Assembly (NCBI GenBank): GCA_016521575.1
Contig: JAEKDP010000011.1
Coordinates: forward strand, 1-64,000
Direction: 5' to 3'
Source: Rhodobacteraceae bacterium F11138
Lineage (GTDB): Bacteria; Pseudomonadota; Alphaproteobacteria; Rhodobacterales; Rhodobacteraceae
Length of the DNA stretch: 64,000 nt
Shown here: positions 8,327-16,701 of the stretch, piece after piece
How positions within the stretch are numbered: the stretch's first letter is position 1
Layout: every line of letters starts with the position of its first letter
Translations under genes and position numbers: made by a program
Notes under the pieces: model-generated
Seen by the model: the letters and a program-made list of their open reading frames with translations, nothing else
Told to the model about the DNA's origin: nothing
The model's database searches: none

Positions 8327-9880
8327 TCAGAAGGGCAGTTCGCGCCCTTCGCCGACATAGAGGCCGGGCAATACCGAGTCATATTCCACCGGGTCCGCGC
8401 CCTGATAGAACCCGTTCGAAGCCATTATCTCGCGCACCGCGACCGCGGCGTTGTCGAGCGCTTCCTTGCCCGAGATCTGGCCGACCACGGCGCGGTTGAT
8501 CTCGTTGCCGATGGCTTGCTCGATGGGGAAGGCCCCGGGAATGCGCGGGGCGCACCAGGCGTGCTCAAGGCTTTCGCCCCAGACCTTGGCGGGTTGCGAT
8601 ACGGCCTGCAGGTTCGGATTCCGAAGCACTGACTTGTAGCCCGGGCCGACGCCGTTGGCATTGGCCTCGTTCATCGCCATGATCGATGCGGTGGTCAGGA
8701 ATGCCAGCATCAGGAATGCCCCCTCGGGGTTCTGCGCCGACGCCGCCACGCAGGATGTCGAACCCGCAACATTGGGCGGCGCAAACCGGCCACCCGAGAT
8801 CCGCGGCTCATAGATGGTGACGAAATCATCGACAATCTGGCTCTGGTCCGGGCGCATGGCCTGTGTGCCGCTGTCCTGCCAGCTGATGTTGGTCGCGACC
8901 TGTCCGCCAAGCCAACCGGCGCGGTTTTCCGGCCAGCCGGATCCGGCAAAGCCTTCGTTGGCGTTGCTGGACAGCGACATGATGATGTCCATGCCCTTCT
9001 GGCCGGCATCGCCGTTGAAGATGGGCTCCCAGTTTTCGTCGAAGAGCATCATGCCGGCCTGCGCAGAGATGTGTTCCCAGGTGTAGGTCGACCACATGCC
9101 CGGCGCGCACATCAGGCCAACGCCCGACACGCCCGGTTCGATCTTGTTCAGCTCGCCCGAAAGGCGGATCAGCTCGTCATAGGTTGGAACCGATTGCGCC
9201 AGGTCGATCGGCCCGCCCAGAACTTGCTCTACATAGCCCTTTCGCAGGTGGACCATCTGTACGTCGCAATCGAAGGGAATGCCGTACATTTCGCCGTTGA
9301 AATAGCCGTAGTTGAGTCGGTAGGTGTCGTAGAAATCATCCAGCGGCAGGCTCCATTTGTCGGCAAATTCCTGAAGCGGATGCAAAAAGCCCGGCGCCGC
9401 GAAATCGCCGATCCACGGCGAAAAGAACTGCAGCGCGTCGAAGGACGCGTTCCCCGAGATGAATTCGGCCAGAGCCTTGTCATAAAAGCTGTCGTCGGGA
9501 ATCGGGACCAGTTCGACCTTGATGCCCGAAAGCTGTTCGAACGGGACAAGACCGTCGGCAGCCGATTCCGCATCTGCCGCGCCAACGGCAAAGCGCACCG
9601 TCGTACCTGCCAGCTGTGCGCGGACCTCTTCCCAGTCGACGGTGCGAATCCAGTCCTTGGAGCTGTCCCAGATCGGCTTGTCGTCGGACATGCCATACAG
9701 ATCCTGATAATCCTGGCGCACATATTTTGCGATCGAAATGTTGTTCAGAACGCTTTGCGGGTCCGGCAGCCCCCCCTGAGCGAAGCTGCGCCCCGGCCAG
9801 CCCGAGCTTGCGGCAATGATGCCGCAGGCGGATGTGCCCTTCATGAACGAGCGCCTTGATAGCTTTCCGCTGATACTCAT
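8327..9880 (-). CDS. Sugar ABC transporter substrate-binding protein, Tat-exported
   Basis: Periplasmic extracellular solute-binding protein (family 1 type) of 517 residues, first gene of the minus-strand import operon. The N-terminus MSISGKLSRRSFMKG has a twin-arginine motif (RR at 9-10) and ends in GRSFAQG, a likely cleavage region, so export is probably by Tat. The mature domain begins with the typical VRFAVGAADAES..DGLVPFEQLSGIKVELVPIPDDS pattern (FEqlsGIkVe). The start at 9880 is set by GGGAGGAAACTCG immediately upstream; a longer frame to 9961 lacks this. The length (over 500 residues) is large for the family, resembling polyol or glycerol-type binding proteins. The ligand is unknown. 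Confidence 0.9.
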   Translation of the reverse strand: MSISGKLSRRSFMKGTSACGIIAASSGWPGRSFAQGGLPDPQSVLNNISIAKYVRQDYQDLYGMSDDKPIWDSSKDWIRTVDWEEVRAQLAGTTVRFAVGAADAESAADGLVPFEQLSGIKVELVPIPDDSFYDKALAEFISGNASFDALQFFSPWIGDFAAPGFLHPLQEFADKWSLPLDDFYDTYRLNYGYFNGEMYGIPFDCDVQMVHLRKGYVEQVLGGPIDLAQSVPTYDELIRLSGELNKIEPGVSGVGLMCAPGMWSTYTWEHISAQAGMMLFDENWEPIFNGDAGQKGMDIIMSLSSNANEGFAGSGWPENRAGWLGGQVATNISWQDSGTQAMRPDQSQIVDDFVTIYEPRISGGRFAPPNVAGSTSCVAASAQNPEGAFLMLAFLTTASIMAMNEANANGVGPGYKSVLRNPNLQAVSQPAKVWGESLEHAWCAPRIPGAFPIEQAIGNEINRAVVGQISGKEALDNAAVAVREIMASNGFYQGADPVEYDSVLPGLYVGEGRELPF

Positions 9881-9979
9881 CGAGTTTCCTCCCTTGATGA
9901 TTGCATATGGGCCACTTCTTTCGTGCCCTTCCCGGGCCGATCTCTGCGACCGCAAGAACAAATATATTTGACAGCTTCA

Positions 9980-10008
9980 TAATGTTCTGTACAGAGGCAT
10001 CGGTCAAC
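9980..10008 (-). promoter_or_regulatory. Candidate promoter and operator of the sugar import operon
   Basis: On the minus strand TTGACC (10003-10008) and CATTAT (9980-9985) are separated by 17 bp, a plausible sigma-70 promoter 100 bp before the binding-protein start. Inside the spacer sits the perfect 10-bp palindrome TCTGTACAGA (9987-9996), well placed for a repressor. The obvious candidate to bind it is the SorC-type regulator encoded at 14834. This is pattern matching only. Confidence 0.4.
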
Positions 10009-10131
10009 AAAAATAATTCAGCTATCTATGACTCGTTTTCGCCGCCCGGCGATCATCGCGCAGAACAAATTAATTGACATAGTAGCAAAAGTTCAGCCAC
10101 ATTGGCCGCAAGCGAGATGCAGAGGGAAGGT

Positions 10132-11469
10132 ATGAACATGGCTTCAAATGTCGCGTTGACCGGGTTGGCCAAGGACTTGGCGGCCCGTACCGCAGCCGGA
10201 AAGCCGGTCCGAATAGGGCTTGTCGGGTCCGGAGAGATGGGGACCGACATCGTTACCCGCGCCGCCATGATGGATGGTGTGGACGTGGCTGCGATCTCGG
10301 AACTGCGCACACCCAATGCACACAAGGCGGTCGAAATCGCCTACGGCGAGCAGGGGCACAGCCGCGATGCTGGCACGACCGACGAAATCAATGCCGCGAT
10401 CGAAGGCGGCAGGGTGGCAATCACCGAAAATGCCGACGCGATCCTTGAGTCGGGGCTGATCGATGTGGTGATCGATGCCACCGGAATCCCCGCCGTTGGT
10501 GCGGAAATAGGATTGCGCGCCATGGAGCATGGCAAGCACTTGGTAATGATGAACGTTGAGGCGGATATTACCATCGGTGCCTACCTGCGCAGCGAAGCCG
10601 AGCGGCTCGGCGTCGTTTACAGTCTTGGCGCGGGCGACGAACCGTCTTCGTGCATGGAGCTGATCGAGTTTGTCACCGCCATGGGGCACAAGGTCGTTTG
10701 CGCGGGCAAGGGCAAGAACAACCCGCTCAACATCGAAGCCACCCCGGACGGCTACATGGACGAGGCCACGCGCCGGAACATGAACGCCCGCCTGCTGGTG
10801 GAATTCGTTGACGGGTCCAAGACCGCAGTGGAAATGGCCGCGATCGGCAATGCCACCGGCCTCATCCCCGACGTAGATGGCATGCACGGCCCCGCCGCCG
10901 GTCCCAAGGAACTTGCCAAGGTCCTTATCCCGGAAGCGGATGGCGGGCTGCTTTCGGGCATCGGGCGGGTCGATTTTTCGATCGGCAAAGGTGTGAGCCC
11001 CGGTGTTTTCTGCATTGTCGAGGCAGAACACCCCCGCGTGCACGAGCGGATGAAGGATCTCAAGATGGGGGACGGGCCTTACTACGAGTTCATCCGCCCC
11101 TACCACCTGACCTCGCTGGAGGTTCCGCTGACCTGCGCACGCGCCGTGCTTTACGGCAAAGCGGACATGGTGCCGCTGAGCAAGCCTGTGGTCGAGGTCT
11201 GCGCACTGGCGAAGAAGGATCTCGCGCCCGGAGACACGCTGGACCAGATCGGTGAATACACCTATCGCGCCTGGGCAATGGAAGTGGGGCGCGCACAGAA
11301 CGCACAGGCGCTGCCAGCGGGCATGCTGACCGGCGCAATCGTGACGGCGCCGATCCGCAAGGGCGAACTTATCACCGCGCAAAACGCACGTCTGCCAAAT
11401 TCCCGGCTGCTCGAACTGCGCAGGCGTCAGGACGAAATGATCTATGGCAAGGACCTTCTCGATGCCTGA
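10132..11469 (+). CDS. NAD(P)-dependent oxidoreductase with C-terminal SAF domain
   Basis: Cytoplasmic dehydrogenase-like protein of 445 residues, homoserine-dehydrogenase-like at the N-terminus: VRIGLVGSGEMGTDIVTRA carries the GxGxxG dinucleotide site, and VVIDATGIPAVGAEIGLRAM and VMMNVEADITIG follow. The C-terminal segment PAGMLTGAIVTAPIRKGELI is a SAF domain, as in sugar-acid dehydratases and FlgA-type proteins. Members of this family are found in sugar and polyol catabolic loci, but the reaction is not known to me. GAGG lies 6 nt before the ATG at 10132; ATG 10138 is an equally possible start. First gene of the plus-strand operon; it overlaps acoA by 8 bp. Confidence 0.82.
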   Translation: MNMASNVALTGLAKDLAARTAAGKPVRIGLVGSGEMGTDIVTRAAMMDGVDVAAISELRTPNAHKAVEIAYGEQGHSRDAGTTDEINAAIEGGRVAITENADAILESGLIDVVIDATGIPAVGAEIGLRAMEHGKHLVMMNVEADITIGAYLRSEAERLGVVYSLGAGDEPSSCMELIEFVTAMGHKVVCAGKGKNNPLNIEATPDGYMDEATRRNMNARLLVEFVDGSKTAVEMAAIGNATGLIPDVDGMHGPAAGPKELAKVLIPEADGGLLSGIGRVDFSIGKGVSPGVFCIVEAEHPRVHERMKDLKMGDGPYYEFIRPYHLTSLEVPLTCARAVLYGKADMVPLSKPVVEVCALAKKDLAPGDTLDQIGEYTYRAWAMEVGRAQNAQALPAGMLTGAIVTAPIRKGELITAQNARLPNSRLLELRRRQDEMIYGKDLLDA

Positions 11470-12478
11470 GAGTACCCAAGATACCAACCTTCCTTACGCG
11501 ATCCGGGCTTACAGCGCCGAACGCCTGCGGGATGCGCTCAAGAAGATGTATCTCGTGCGCAAGTTTGAAGAGGGCGCCGAAGACAGCTATATGCGGGGGC
11601 TGATCCACGGGACCATGCACCTGAGTATCGGGCAAGAGGCTTCGGCCATTGGTTCGACCATGGGGCTGACCGATGAAGACAAGATCACGTCGACCCACCG
11701 TGGTCACGGCCATTGTGTCGGCAAGGGCGCGGATCTTGGCAAGATGTTCGCCGAGTTCTTCGGCAAGGAAACCGGCTATTGCAAGGGGCGCGGCGGGTCG
11801 ATGCACATCGCTGACCCGTCCAAGGGCAATCTCGGGGCCAACGGCATTGTTGGCGGCGGGCTCCCGATCGCCGTTGGGGCCGCGCTTTCAGCCAAACGGC
11901 TGGGCACCGGCGCGGTCACGGTCTGTTTCTTTGGGGATGGCGCCAACAATGAAGGCGCTTTCCACGAGGCTTTGAACATGGCCGCGGTCTGGAAATTGCC
12001 CGTGGTTTTCGTCTGCGAGAACAACAAGTACGGTATGTCGACCTCGACCGAACGCTCGACCGCAGTGAAGAACATCGCCGAACGCGCAGCGGCCTATGCG
12101 ATGCCCGGTGTCACTGTCGATGGCAATGATTTCTCGGCGGTCACGGAAGCGGTGGATGCCGCCGTCGCGCGCGCCCGGGCAGGTGACGGGCCAAGCCTGG
12201 TCGAGAACGTCACCTACCGCTGGCGCGGGCATTCCAAATCTGACCGCAATCGCTATCGGACCAAGGATGAGATCAACGAATGGATGGGCCGCGATCCCAT
12301 CCCCGCAATGGCCAAGCTGTTGATGGACCATCACATCGTTACCGAAGATGACGTCGCTGCCATCGAGGCAGAAGCAGAGGGCATCATCAAGGACGCCATC
12401 GAGTTCGCCACCAGCGGTCCTGACCCAAAGGTTGAAGAGGTCATCCGCGATGTCTACACCCCGGAGGCCACGGCATGA
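11462..12478 (+). CDS. acoA: Thiamine-diphosphate dehydrogenase E1 alpha (acetoin dehydrogenase-like)
   Basis: E1 alpha subunit of a 2-oxo acid/acetoin dehydrogenase complex, 338 residues. The ThDP-binding motif [20 protein letters not shown] is complete, preceded by [13 protein letters not shown] and [20 protein letters not shown], as in AcoA. It should act with the E1 beta encoded next. The start at 11462 lies inside the end of the oxidoreductase gene and has AAGGA 8 nt upstream. The gene name reflects family resemblance; association with a sugar kinase and sugar importer rather than with acoR/acoX or butanediol genes means the true substrate may not be acetoin. Confidence 0.85.
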   Translation: MPESTQDTNLPYAIRAYSAERLRDALKKMYLVRKFEEGAEDSYMRGLIHGTMHLSIGQEASAIGSTMGLTDEDKITSTHRGHGHCVGKGADLGKMFAEFFGKETGYCKGRGGSMHIADPSKGNLGANGIVGGGLPIAVGAALSAKRLGTGAVTVCFFGDGANNEGAFHEALNMAAVWKLPVVFVCENNKYGMSTSTERSTAVKNIAERAAAYAMPGVTVDGNDFSAVTEAVDAAVARARAGDGPSLVENVTYRWRGHSKSDRNRYRTKDEINEWMGRDPIPAMAKLLMDHHIVTEDDVAAIEAEAEGIIKDAIEFATSGPDPKVEEVIRDVYTPEATA

Positions 12479-13485
12479 ATGCACAGAACAAGCCCGAGCT
12501 GCGTGAACTATCCTATGCCGAAGCGATCCGCGAAGCGATGGACATCGCGCTTGAAGACGACCCGTCGGTGCTGCTCATGGGTGAAGACATTGGTGTCTAC
12601 GGCGGCGCCTTTCAGGTGACCGGGGATCTTGTCGACAAATACGGCACCGACCGGGTGTTGGACACGCCGATTTCCGAACTTGGCGGTGCCGGTGTGGCCG
12701 TGGGTGCCGCTTTGACCGGCCTGAAGCCGATCTTTGAATTCCAGTTCTCGGATTTTGCCGCGCTTGCAATGGAGCAGATCGTCAACCAGGCCGCCAAGGT
12801 GCGTTTCATGCTGGGCGGGTCCGTATCGGTGCCGCTGGTCATGCGCTTTCCGGCAGGGTCCGGCACCGGCGCGGCGGCGCAGCATTCGCAAAGCATCGAG
12901 GCGTGGCTTGGTCATGTGCCCGGCCTGAAGGTGGTGCAGCCAAGCACGCCCGAAGATGCCAAGGGGTTGTTGCTGGCTGCGGTCGCAGATCCCGATCCGG
13001 TGATGATTTTCGAACACAAGATCCTCTACAAGATGAAGGGTCATGTGCCGGAAGGGTACTACACCACCCCCATCGGCAAGGCCGCTGTCCGGCGCGCCGG
13101 CAAGGATGTGACCATCGTCGCCACCTCGATCATGGTGCACAAGGCAATGGAGACGGCAGAGAAGCTGAGCGCAGACGGCATCGACGCCGAGGTCATCGAC
13201 CTGCGCACCGTGCGGCCCATGGACCGGGACACGGTTCTGGACTCGGTGCGCAAGACCGGTCGGTTGGTCTGTGTCTATGAGGGGGTGAAAACCCTTGGCG
13301 TGGGGGCCGAGATTTCGGCCATGGTCGCAGAAAGCGATGCGTTCGACTTTCTGGATGCGCCCATCGTGCGACTGGGCGGCGCGGAATGTCCGATACCTTA
13401 TAATCCCGAACTGGAAAAAGCGGTTGTTCCGCAAGTGCCGGACATCAGTGCGGCGGTGCGCGATGTCGTTCAGGGGCGTGTCTGA
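12475..13485 (+). CDS. acoB: Thiamine-diphosphate dehydrogenase E1 beta (acetoin dehydrogenase-like)
   Basis: E1 beta subunit, 336 residues, forming an alpha2beta2 tetramer with the preceding product. It has the transketolase pyrimidine-binding region ([19 protein letters not shown], then [20 protein letters not shown]) with the ThDP-activating Glu in the GED segment, and the C-terminal transketolase domain (ITIVATS-like stretch [20 protein letters not shown] and [19 protein letters not shown]). The start codon overlaps the previous stop as ATGA, so the two subunits are made in equal amounts. Confidence 0.9.
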   Translation: MNAQNKPELRELSYAEAIREAMDIALEDDPSVLLMGEDIGVYGGAFQVTGDLVDKYGTDRVLDTPISELGGAGVAVGAALTGLKPIFEFQFSDFAALAMEQIVNQAAKVRFMLGGSVSVPLVMRFPAGSGTGAAAQHSQSIEAWLGHVPGLKVVQPSTPEDAKGLLLAAVADPDPVMIFEHKILYKMKGHVPEGYYTTPIGKAAVRRAGKDVTIVATSIMVHKAMETAEKLSADGIDAEVIDLRTVRPMDRDTVLDSVRKTGRLVCVYEGVKTLGVGAEISAMVAESDAFDFLDAPIVRLGGAECPIPYNPELEKAVVPQVPDISAAVRDVVQGRV

Positions 13486-14798
13486 TGCCCGTCGAAGTTA
13501 TTATGCCCAAGGTCGACATGGACATGGCGAGCGGCAAGATCATGTGTTGGCATGTTGCCGTGGGCGACACGGTGGAAAAGGGTGACCCGCTCTTTGATAT
13601 CGAAACCGACAAAGCTGCAATGGAGGTCGAGGCCCCCGCCAGCGGCATCCTGCAGCACGCCGCCCCCGAGGGTTCGGAGATTCCCATCGGCAAGGCGATC
13701 GCGTGGCTGTATGCCGAAGGCGAGGAGGTAGGCGAGCAGCCTGACTCTTTTGCGTCGGTCGATGACAACAAGATGCCCGAGCAACAGCCGAAGGCGGCGA
13801 CCGAGCCAGCGTTCGGCGATACGAACCTTCCGCCGGAACCCGCACCCGAGCGCGAAACCGCCCTTGCCGGTGACGCGGGCGAAGGCGTCCGTGCCACGCC
13901 CGCCGCCCGCCGGCTGGCCCGGGATGGGGGCGTGACCCTTGCAGAACTGCGCGGCACAGGCCCGCGCGGACGGGTGCAGGCCTCTGACGTGCGCCAGTAC
14001 CTCAAGGATCTGGACACAGTATCGGCACGCGCGACGTTTTTGCCTGAAACCGGCGCGCTGAACGTCACCTACAGCAAGCGCGGCGAGGGCACGCCGATCG
14101 TGATGATCCACGGGTTTGCGAACGACGCCACATCCTGGGCCCCGCTGGAGCCGTCGCTGCGGCACCGGCCACTCATCCGCATCGAACTGCCAGGCCATGG
14201 CAAGTCGCCAAGACTGCGTATCCGTGACTTTGCCATGTTGGTGCGGGAGGTCCGCCAGACTTTTGACGCGCTTCAGCTCGACCAGGCGCATCTTCTGGGC
14301 CACAGCCTTGGAGCCGCGTTGTGCATCGCGCTGGCCGACACGCGCGAGCCGCGGCTGGCTTCGCTCAACCTGATTGCGCCCGCAGGGCTGGGTCCGCAGA
14401 TCAACGGGGAGGCTCTGAACGGGATATGCAAGGCGACGCGGGCAGAAAGCCTAGGGCCGTGGTTGCGCCACCTCGTCGCCGATGAAGACCGGATCACCGA
14501 CGGCTATGTGCGGCTGGCCATGCAGGCCCGCGGTGATGCCAACTTGCGCGCGGCACAGTTTGCCATGGCGGACGTGTTGTTTCCGGACGGGGTACAGGCG
14601 TTTGATCTGCGCGCCGCGCTTCAGCGGATCGAGACACCGACCCGCATCCTGTGGGGCAAGGCCGACGCGATCATTCCCTGGGAACATGCCCTGCAGGCAC
14701 CCGGGCGCGTGGCGCTTCATCTGTTTGACAGGATCGGCCACATGCCACAGCTCGAAGCGGCGGAGGAGGTTGGAAAGATCCTTCGGTCTCATGTATGA
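13485..14798 (+). CDS. acoC: E2 component: lipoyl domain, E3-binding domain and alpha/beta hydrolase (AcoC-like)
   Basis: A 437-residue E2. Residues 1-78 are a biotinyl-lipoyl domain with lipoylated Lys43 in DIETDKAAMEV. A flexible Pro/Glu linker is followed by a peripheral subunit-binding domain at about 126-166 (ATPAARRLARDGGV, GTGPRGRVQASDV). Residues from about 180 form an alpha/beta hydrolase (IVMIHGFANDATSW, nucleophile elbow GHSLGAA) in place of the usual 2-oxo acid acyltransferase domain with its HxxxDG motif. This is the arrangement of acetoin dehydrogenase E2. No E3 gene is nearby, so the general lipoamide dehydrogenase must serve. The start overlaps the previous stop as TGATG. Confidence 0.88.
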   Translation: MPVEVIMPKVDMDMASGKIMCWHVAVGDTVEKGDPLFDIETDKAAMEVEAPASGILQHAAPEGSEIPIGKAIAWLYAEGEEVGEQPDSFASVDDNKMPEQQPKAATEPAFGDTNLPPEPAPERETALAGDAGEGVRATPAARRLARDGGVTLAELRGTGPRGRVQASDVRQYLKDLDTVSARATFLPETGALNVTYSKRGEGTPIVMIHGFANDATSWAPLEPSLRHRPLIRIELPGHGKSPRLRIRDFAMLVREVRQTFDALQLDQAHLLGHSLGAALCIALADTREPRLASLNLIAPAGLGPQINGEALNGICKATRAESLGPWLRHLVADEDRITDGYVRLAMQARGDANLRAAQFAMADVLFPDGVQAFDLRAALQRIETPTRILWGKADAIIPWEHALQAPGRVALHLFDRIGHMPQLEAAEEVGKILRSHV

Positions 14799-14833
14799 CT
14801 CAGGCTGTATGAGATGCGGAACAAGGCGGCACG

Positions 14834-15826
14834 ATGCCCGACACAACCTTACCGAACGAACCCGGCAACCGTGACAAGGTGACCGATCCGAACAGCCAGA
14901 TCCGGATACGGGCCGCGTGGCTCTATTACATTGAAGGCATGACGCAGTCGGACGTGGCCAAAAGACTGGGCGTCAACCGCATCACGATCACCCGCATGCT
15001 GTCAGAGGCCAAGCGCCGCGGCGAGGTGGTGATCCGCATTCAATCCGATCTCGCCCCGATAACCGCGATGCAAAAGCAGCTTGAAGACAGGTTCGGGCTG
15101 AGCCACGCCATCGTTGCGCCCTTTGCCGAACCAGAAGGCGACCCGACCCGCGTCATTGCTTATGCCGCCGGGGGCTATGTGTCCGAAATCATGCGCTCGA
15201 ACCTAACCGTGGGCGTGGGTTGGGGGCGGACGCTGCATGCCATGCTGCCCTTTATAGAAGGCCGCTCGCTCGAGGGCGTGCGGGTGGTGTCGCTGCTTGG
15301 CGGGATCGCCCAGGCACGACGTTTCAATCCTGCGGAATTCGCCTGGCAGTTCGCCGAACTTTTTGATGCCGAAGGCTATCTGATATCGGCCCCTGCCATC
15401 GTGGATTGTGCCCAGACCAGACACGCGTTGCTGGAACATTGCGGGCTGGATCAGATCCTGGAGATGGCGGAAAACTGTGATGTGGCGCTGATTTCCTGCG
15501 GGGGCATATCTTCGCTGACCACATCATACCGGCTTGGCCATGTGTCCGAGGCCGAGCGTCAATCCATGGTCGATGTGGGCGCGATCGGGGACGTGCTCTA
15601 TAATTTCATCGACACAAACGGCGAGCCGGTCGAGCATCCGGTGAATGATCGCGCCATTTCGATGTCGATGGCACGTCTCAAGCGAGTGCGCGAAACGGTC
15701 CTGATATCGGGCGGGCCGGAAAAGGTCGATATCATGCTGGCAACGCTGAAATCCCTGAAGCCGTCGGTTTTGATCACCGACGAGGTGACCGCCACCAGCC
15801 TGTTGGAGGCCGTCAGCGATCAGTAA
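14834..15826 (+). CDS. SorC-family sugar-responsive transcriptional regulator
   Basis: A 330-residue regulator with an N-terminal winged helix-turn-helix (AAWLYYIEGMTQSDVAKRLG then NRITITRMLSEAKRRGEV, residues 27-70) and a C-terminal sugar-phosphate-binding SorC/DeoR-C domain (VGVGWGRTLHAMLPFIEG, VVSLLGGIAQARRFNPAEFA, CDVALISCGGISS). It is the last gene of the plus-strand operon, 35 nt after acoC, and probably controls the divergent promoters between 9880 and 10132, sensing a phosphorylated intermediate such as the product of the PfkB kinase. That role is inferred from position. Confidence 0.88.
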   Translation: MPDTTLPNEPGNRDKVTDPNSQIRIRAAWLYYIEGMTQSDVAKRLGVNRITITRMLSEAKRRGEVVIRIQSDLAPITAMQKQLEDRFGLSHAIVAPFAEPEGDPTRVIAYAAGGYVSEIMRSNLTVGVGWGRTLHAMLPFIEGRSLEGVRVVSLLGGIAQARRFNPAEFAWQFAELFDAEGYLISAPAIVDCAQTRHALLEHCGLDQILEMAENCDVALISCGGISSLTTSYRLGHVSEAERQSMVDVGAIGDVLYNFIDTNGEPVEHPVNDRAISMSMARLKRVRETVLISGGPEKVDIMLATLKSLKPSVLITDEVTATSLLEAVSDQ

Positions 15827-16015
15827 GGGCGGGGCCGTCCGCGCGCTTGGCATGTGGCTTCGATGAGATTGGCGATTTGGTCGCGTAGGCCTTCGGTACC
15901 TCACGGCTGCAAACCCGGCGCAAAGCTTGACCGAAGTCTCGATTTGGAACATTAGTATATTGGAGAAACGATTGTTTATCGACTTCTGGAAATACAGGTA
16001 CAAAAGAGTTCGGTG

Positions 16016-16690
16016 ATGTCGGGAATGTTGCCTCTCAAGGACCTTCTGCGCGGCTTGCGTTCTGGCATGACGGCCGGGCGGGTTGCCATCGACCCTCTGA
16101 GCCGAGAGTTCCGCGGCCCCCTGCGCGATGTGGTGGATGGTCTTGATGTGATCGCCACCCGGCTTGAGGCAACGACATCCCGTTTGGCACACAGTATTTT
16201 CGACGAGAGTGAAGCCTTGCACGAGGGTCATTCCTGGACCCTTCATGCCTTGGCAGCCCATCCGAACGGGCCGTCGGTTTTTGCGCAGCTGGCCTATGGC
16301 GTCCTTGGTGCGGCTTACATGCGATTTTCCGAACAGCCCATATTGGTCAGTGAAACGCTTGCCGCGCAGACCTTTCAATCGGCAATGCAAGCGACCCGGC
16401 TGAACCGAACGGAATTTCCGGCCGAGCTATTGCTTCAACTCAACAGCGCGAACGTCATTCGCTACGCACCCTTTGCCCTGCCTTCCGGTCAAACAGACCA
16501 ATCCGCTACTTTGGCCTACACCGCATTCGTGATCTTGCTGTGCGTGGACCGCGATCCCGATAGCCAGGACACTGATCTTCTGGATCTGTGTTGCGATACC
16601 GCTCCGCTGATCGCGCGCAAATTCCGTTTCCATCCCGACGACCGTATCGCCTTGCGCACCGCCATCGCGGATTGCGCCCGGTTGATTTGA
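16016..16690 (+). CDS. Uncharacterised helical protein, module B first gene (paralogue of 3711-4406)
   Basis: A 224-residue protein with no recognised domain. PLKDLLRGLRSGM at the start and LVSETLAAQTFQSAM in the centre match the protein at 3711. Both also have a C-terminal helical region with acidic residues and a final LTR/RTAIADC-type helix. ATG 16016 is chosen, with AAGAG 7 nt upstream; GTG 16013 and ATG 16025 are alternatives. It lies 190 bp after the SorC gene and 11 bp before its partner (16702), the same gene order as in module A but on the opposite strand. Confidence 0.72.
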   Translation: MSGMLPLKDLLRGLRSGMTAGRVAIDPLSREFRGPLRDVVDGLDVIATRLEATTSRLAHSIFDESEALHEGHSWTLHALAAHPNGPSVFAQLAYGVLGAAYMRFSEQPILVSETLAAQTFQSAMQATRLNRTEFPAELLLQLNSANVIRYAPFALPSGQTDQSATLAYTAFVILLCVDRDPDSQDTDLLDLCCDTAPLIARKFRFHPDDRIALRTAIADCARLI

Positions 16691-16701
16691 GAGGTTTGCC
16701 C

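Noticed and set aside
10144-11487. 447-codon minus-strand frame opposite the SAF oxidoreductase
   Set aside because: Composition rich in His/Arg/Gly with no domain; the plus-strand frame has a clear fold and operon overlaps.
11462-13485. Split transketolase (AptA/AptB-like) instead of E1 alpha/beta
   Set aside because: The following gene is a lipoyl E2 with an E3-binding domain, which fits a dehydrogenase complex and not a transketolase.
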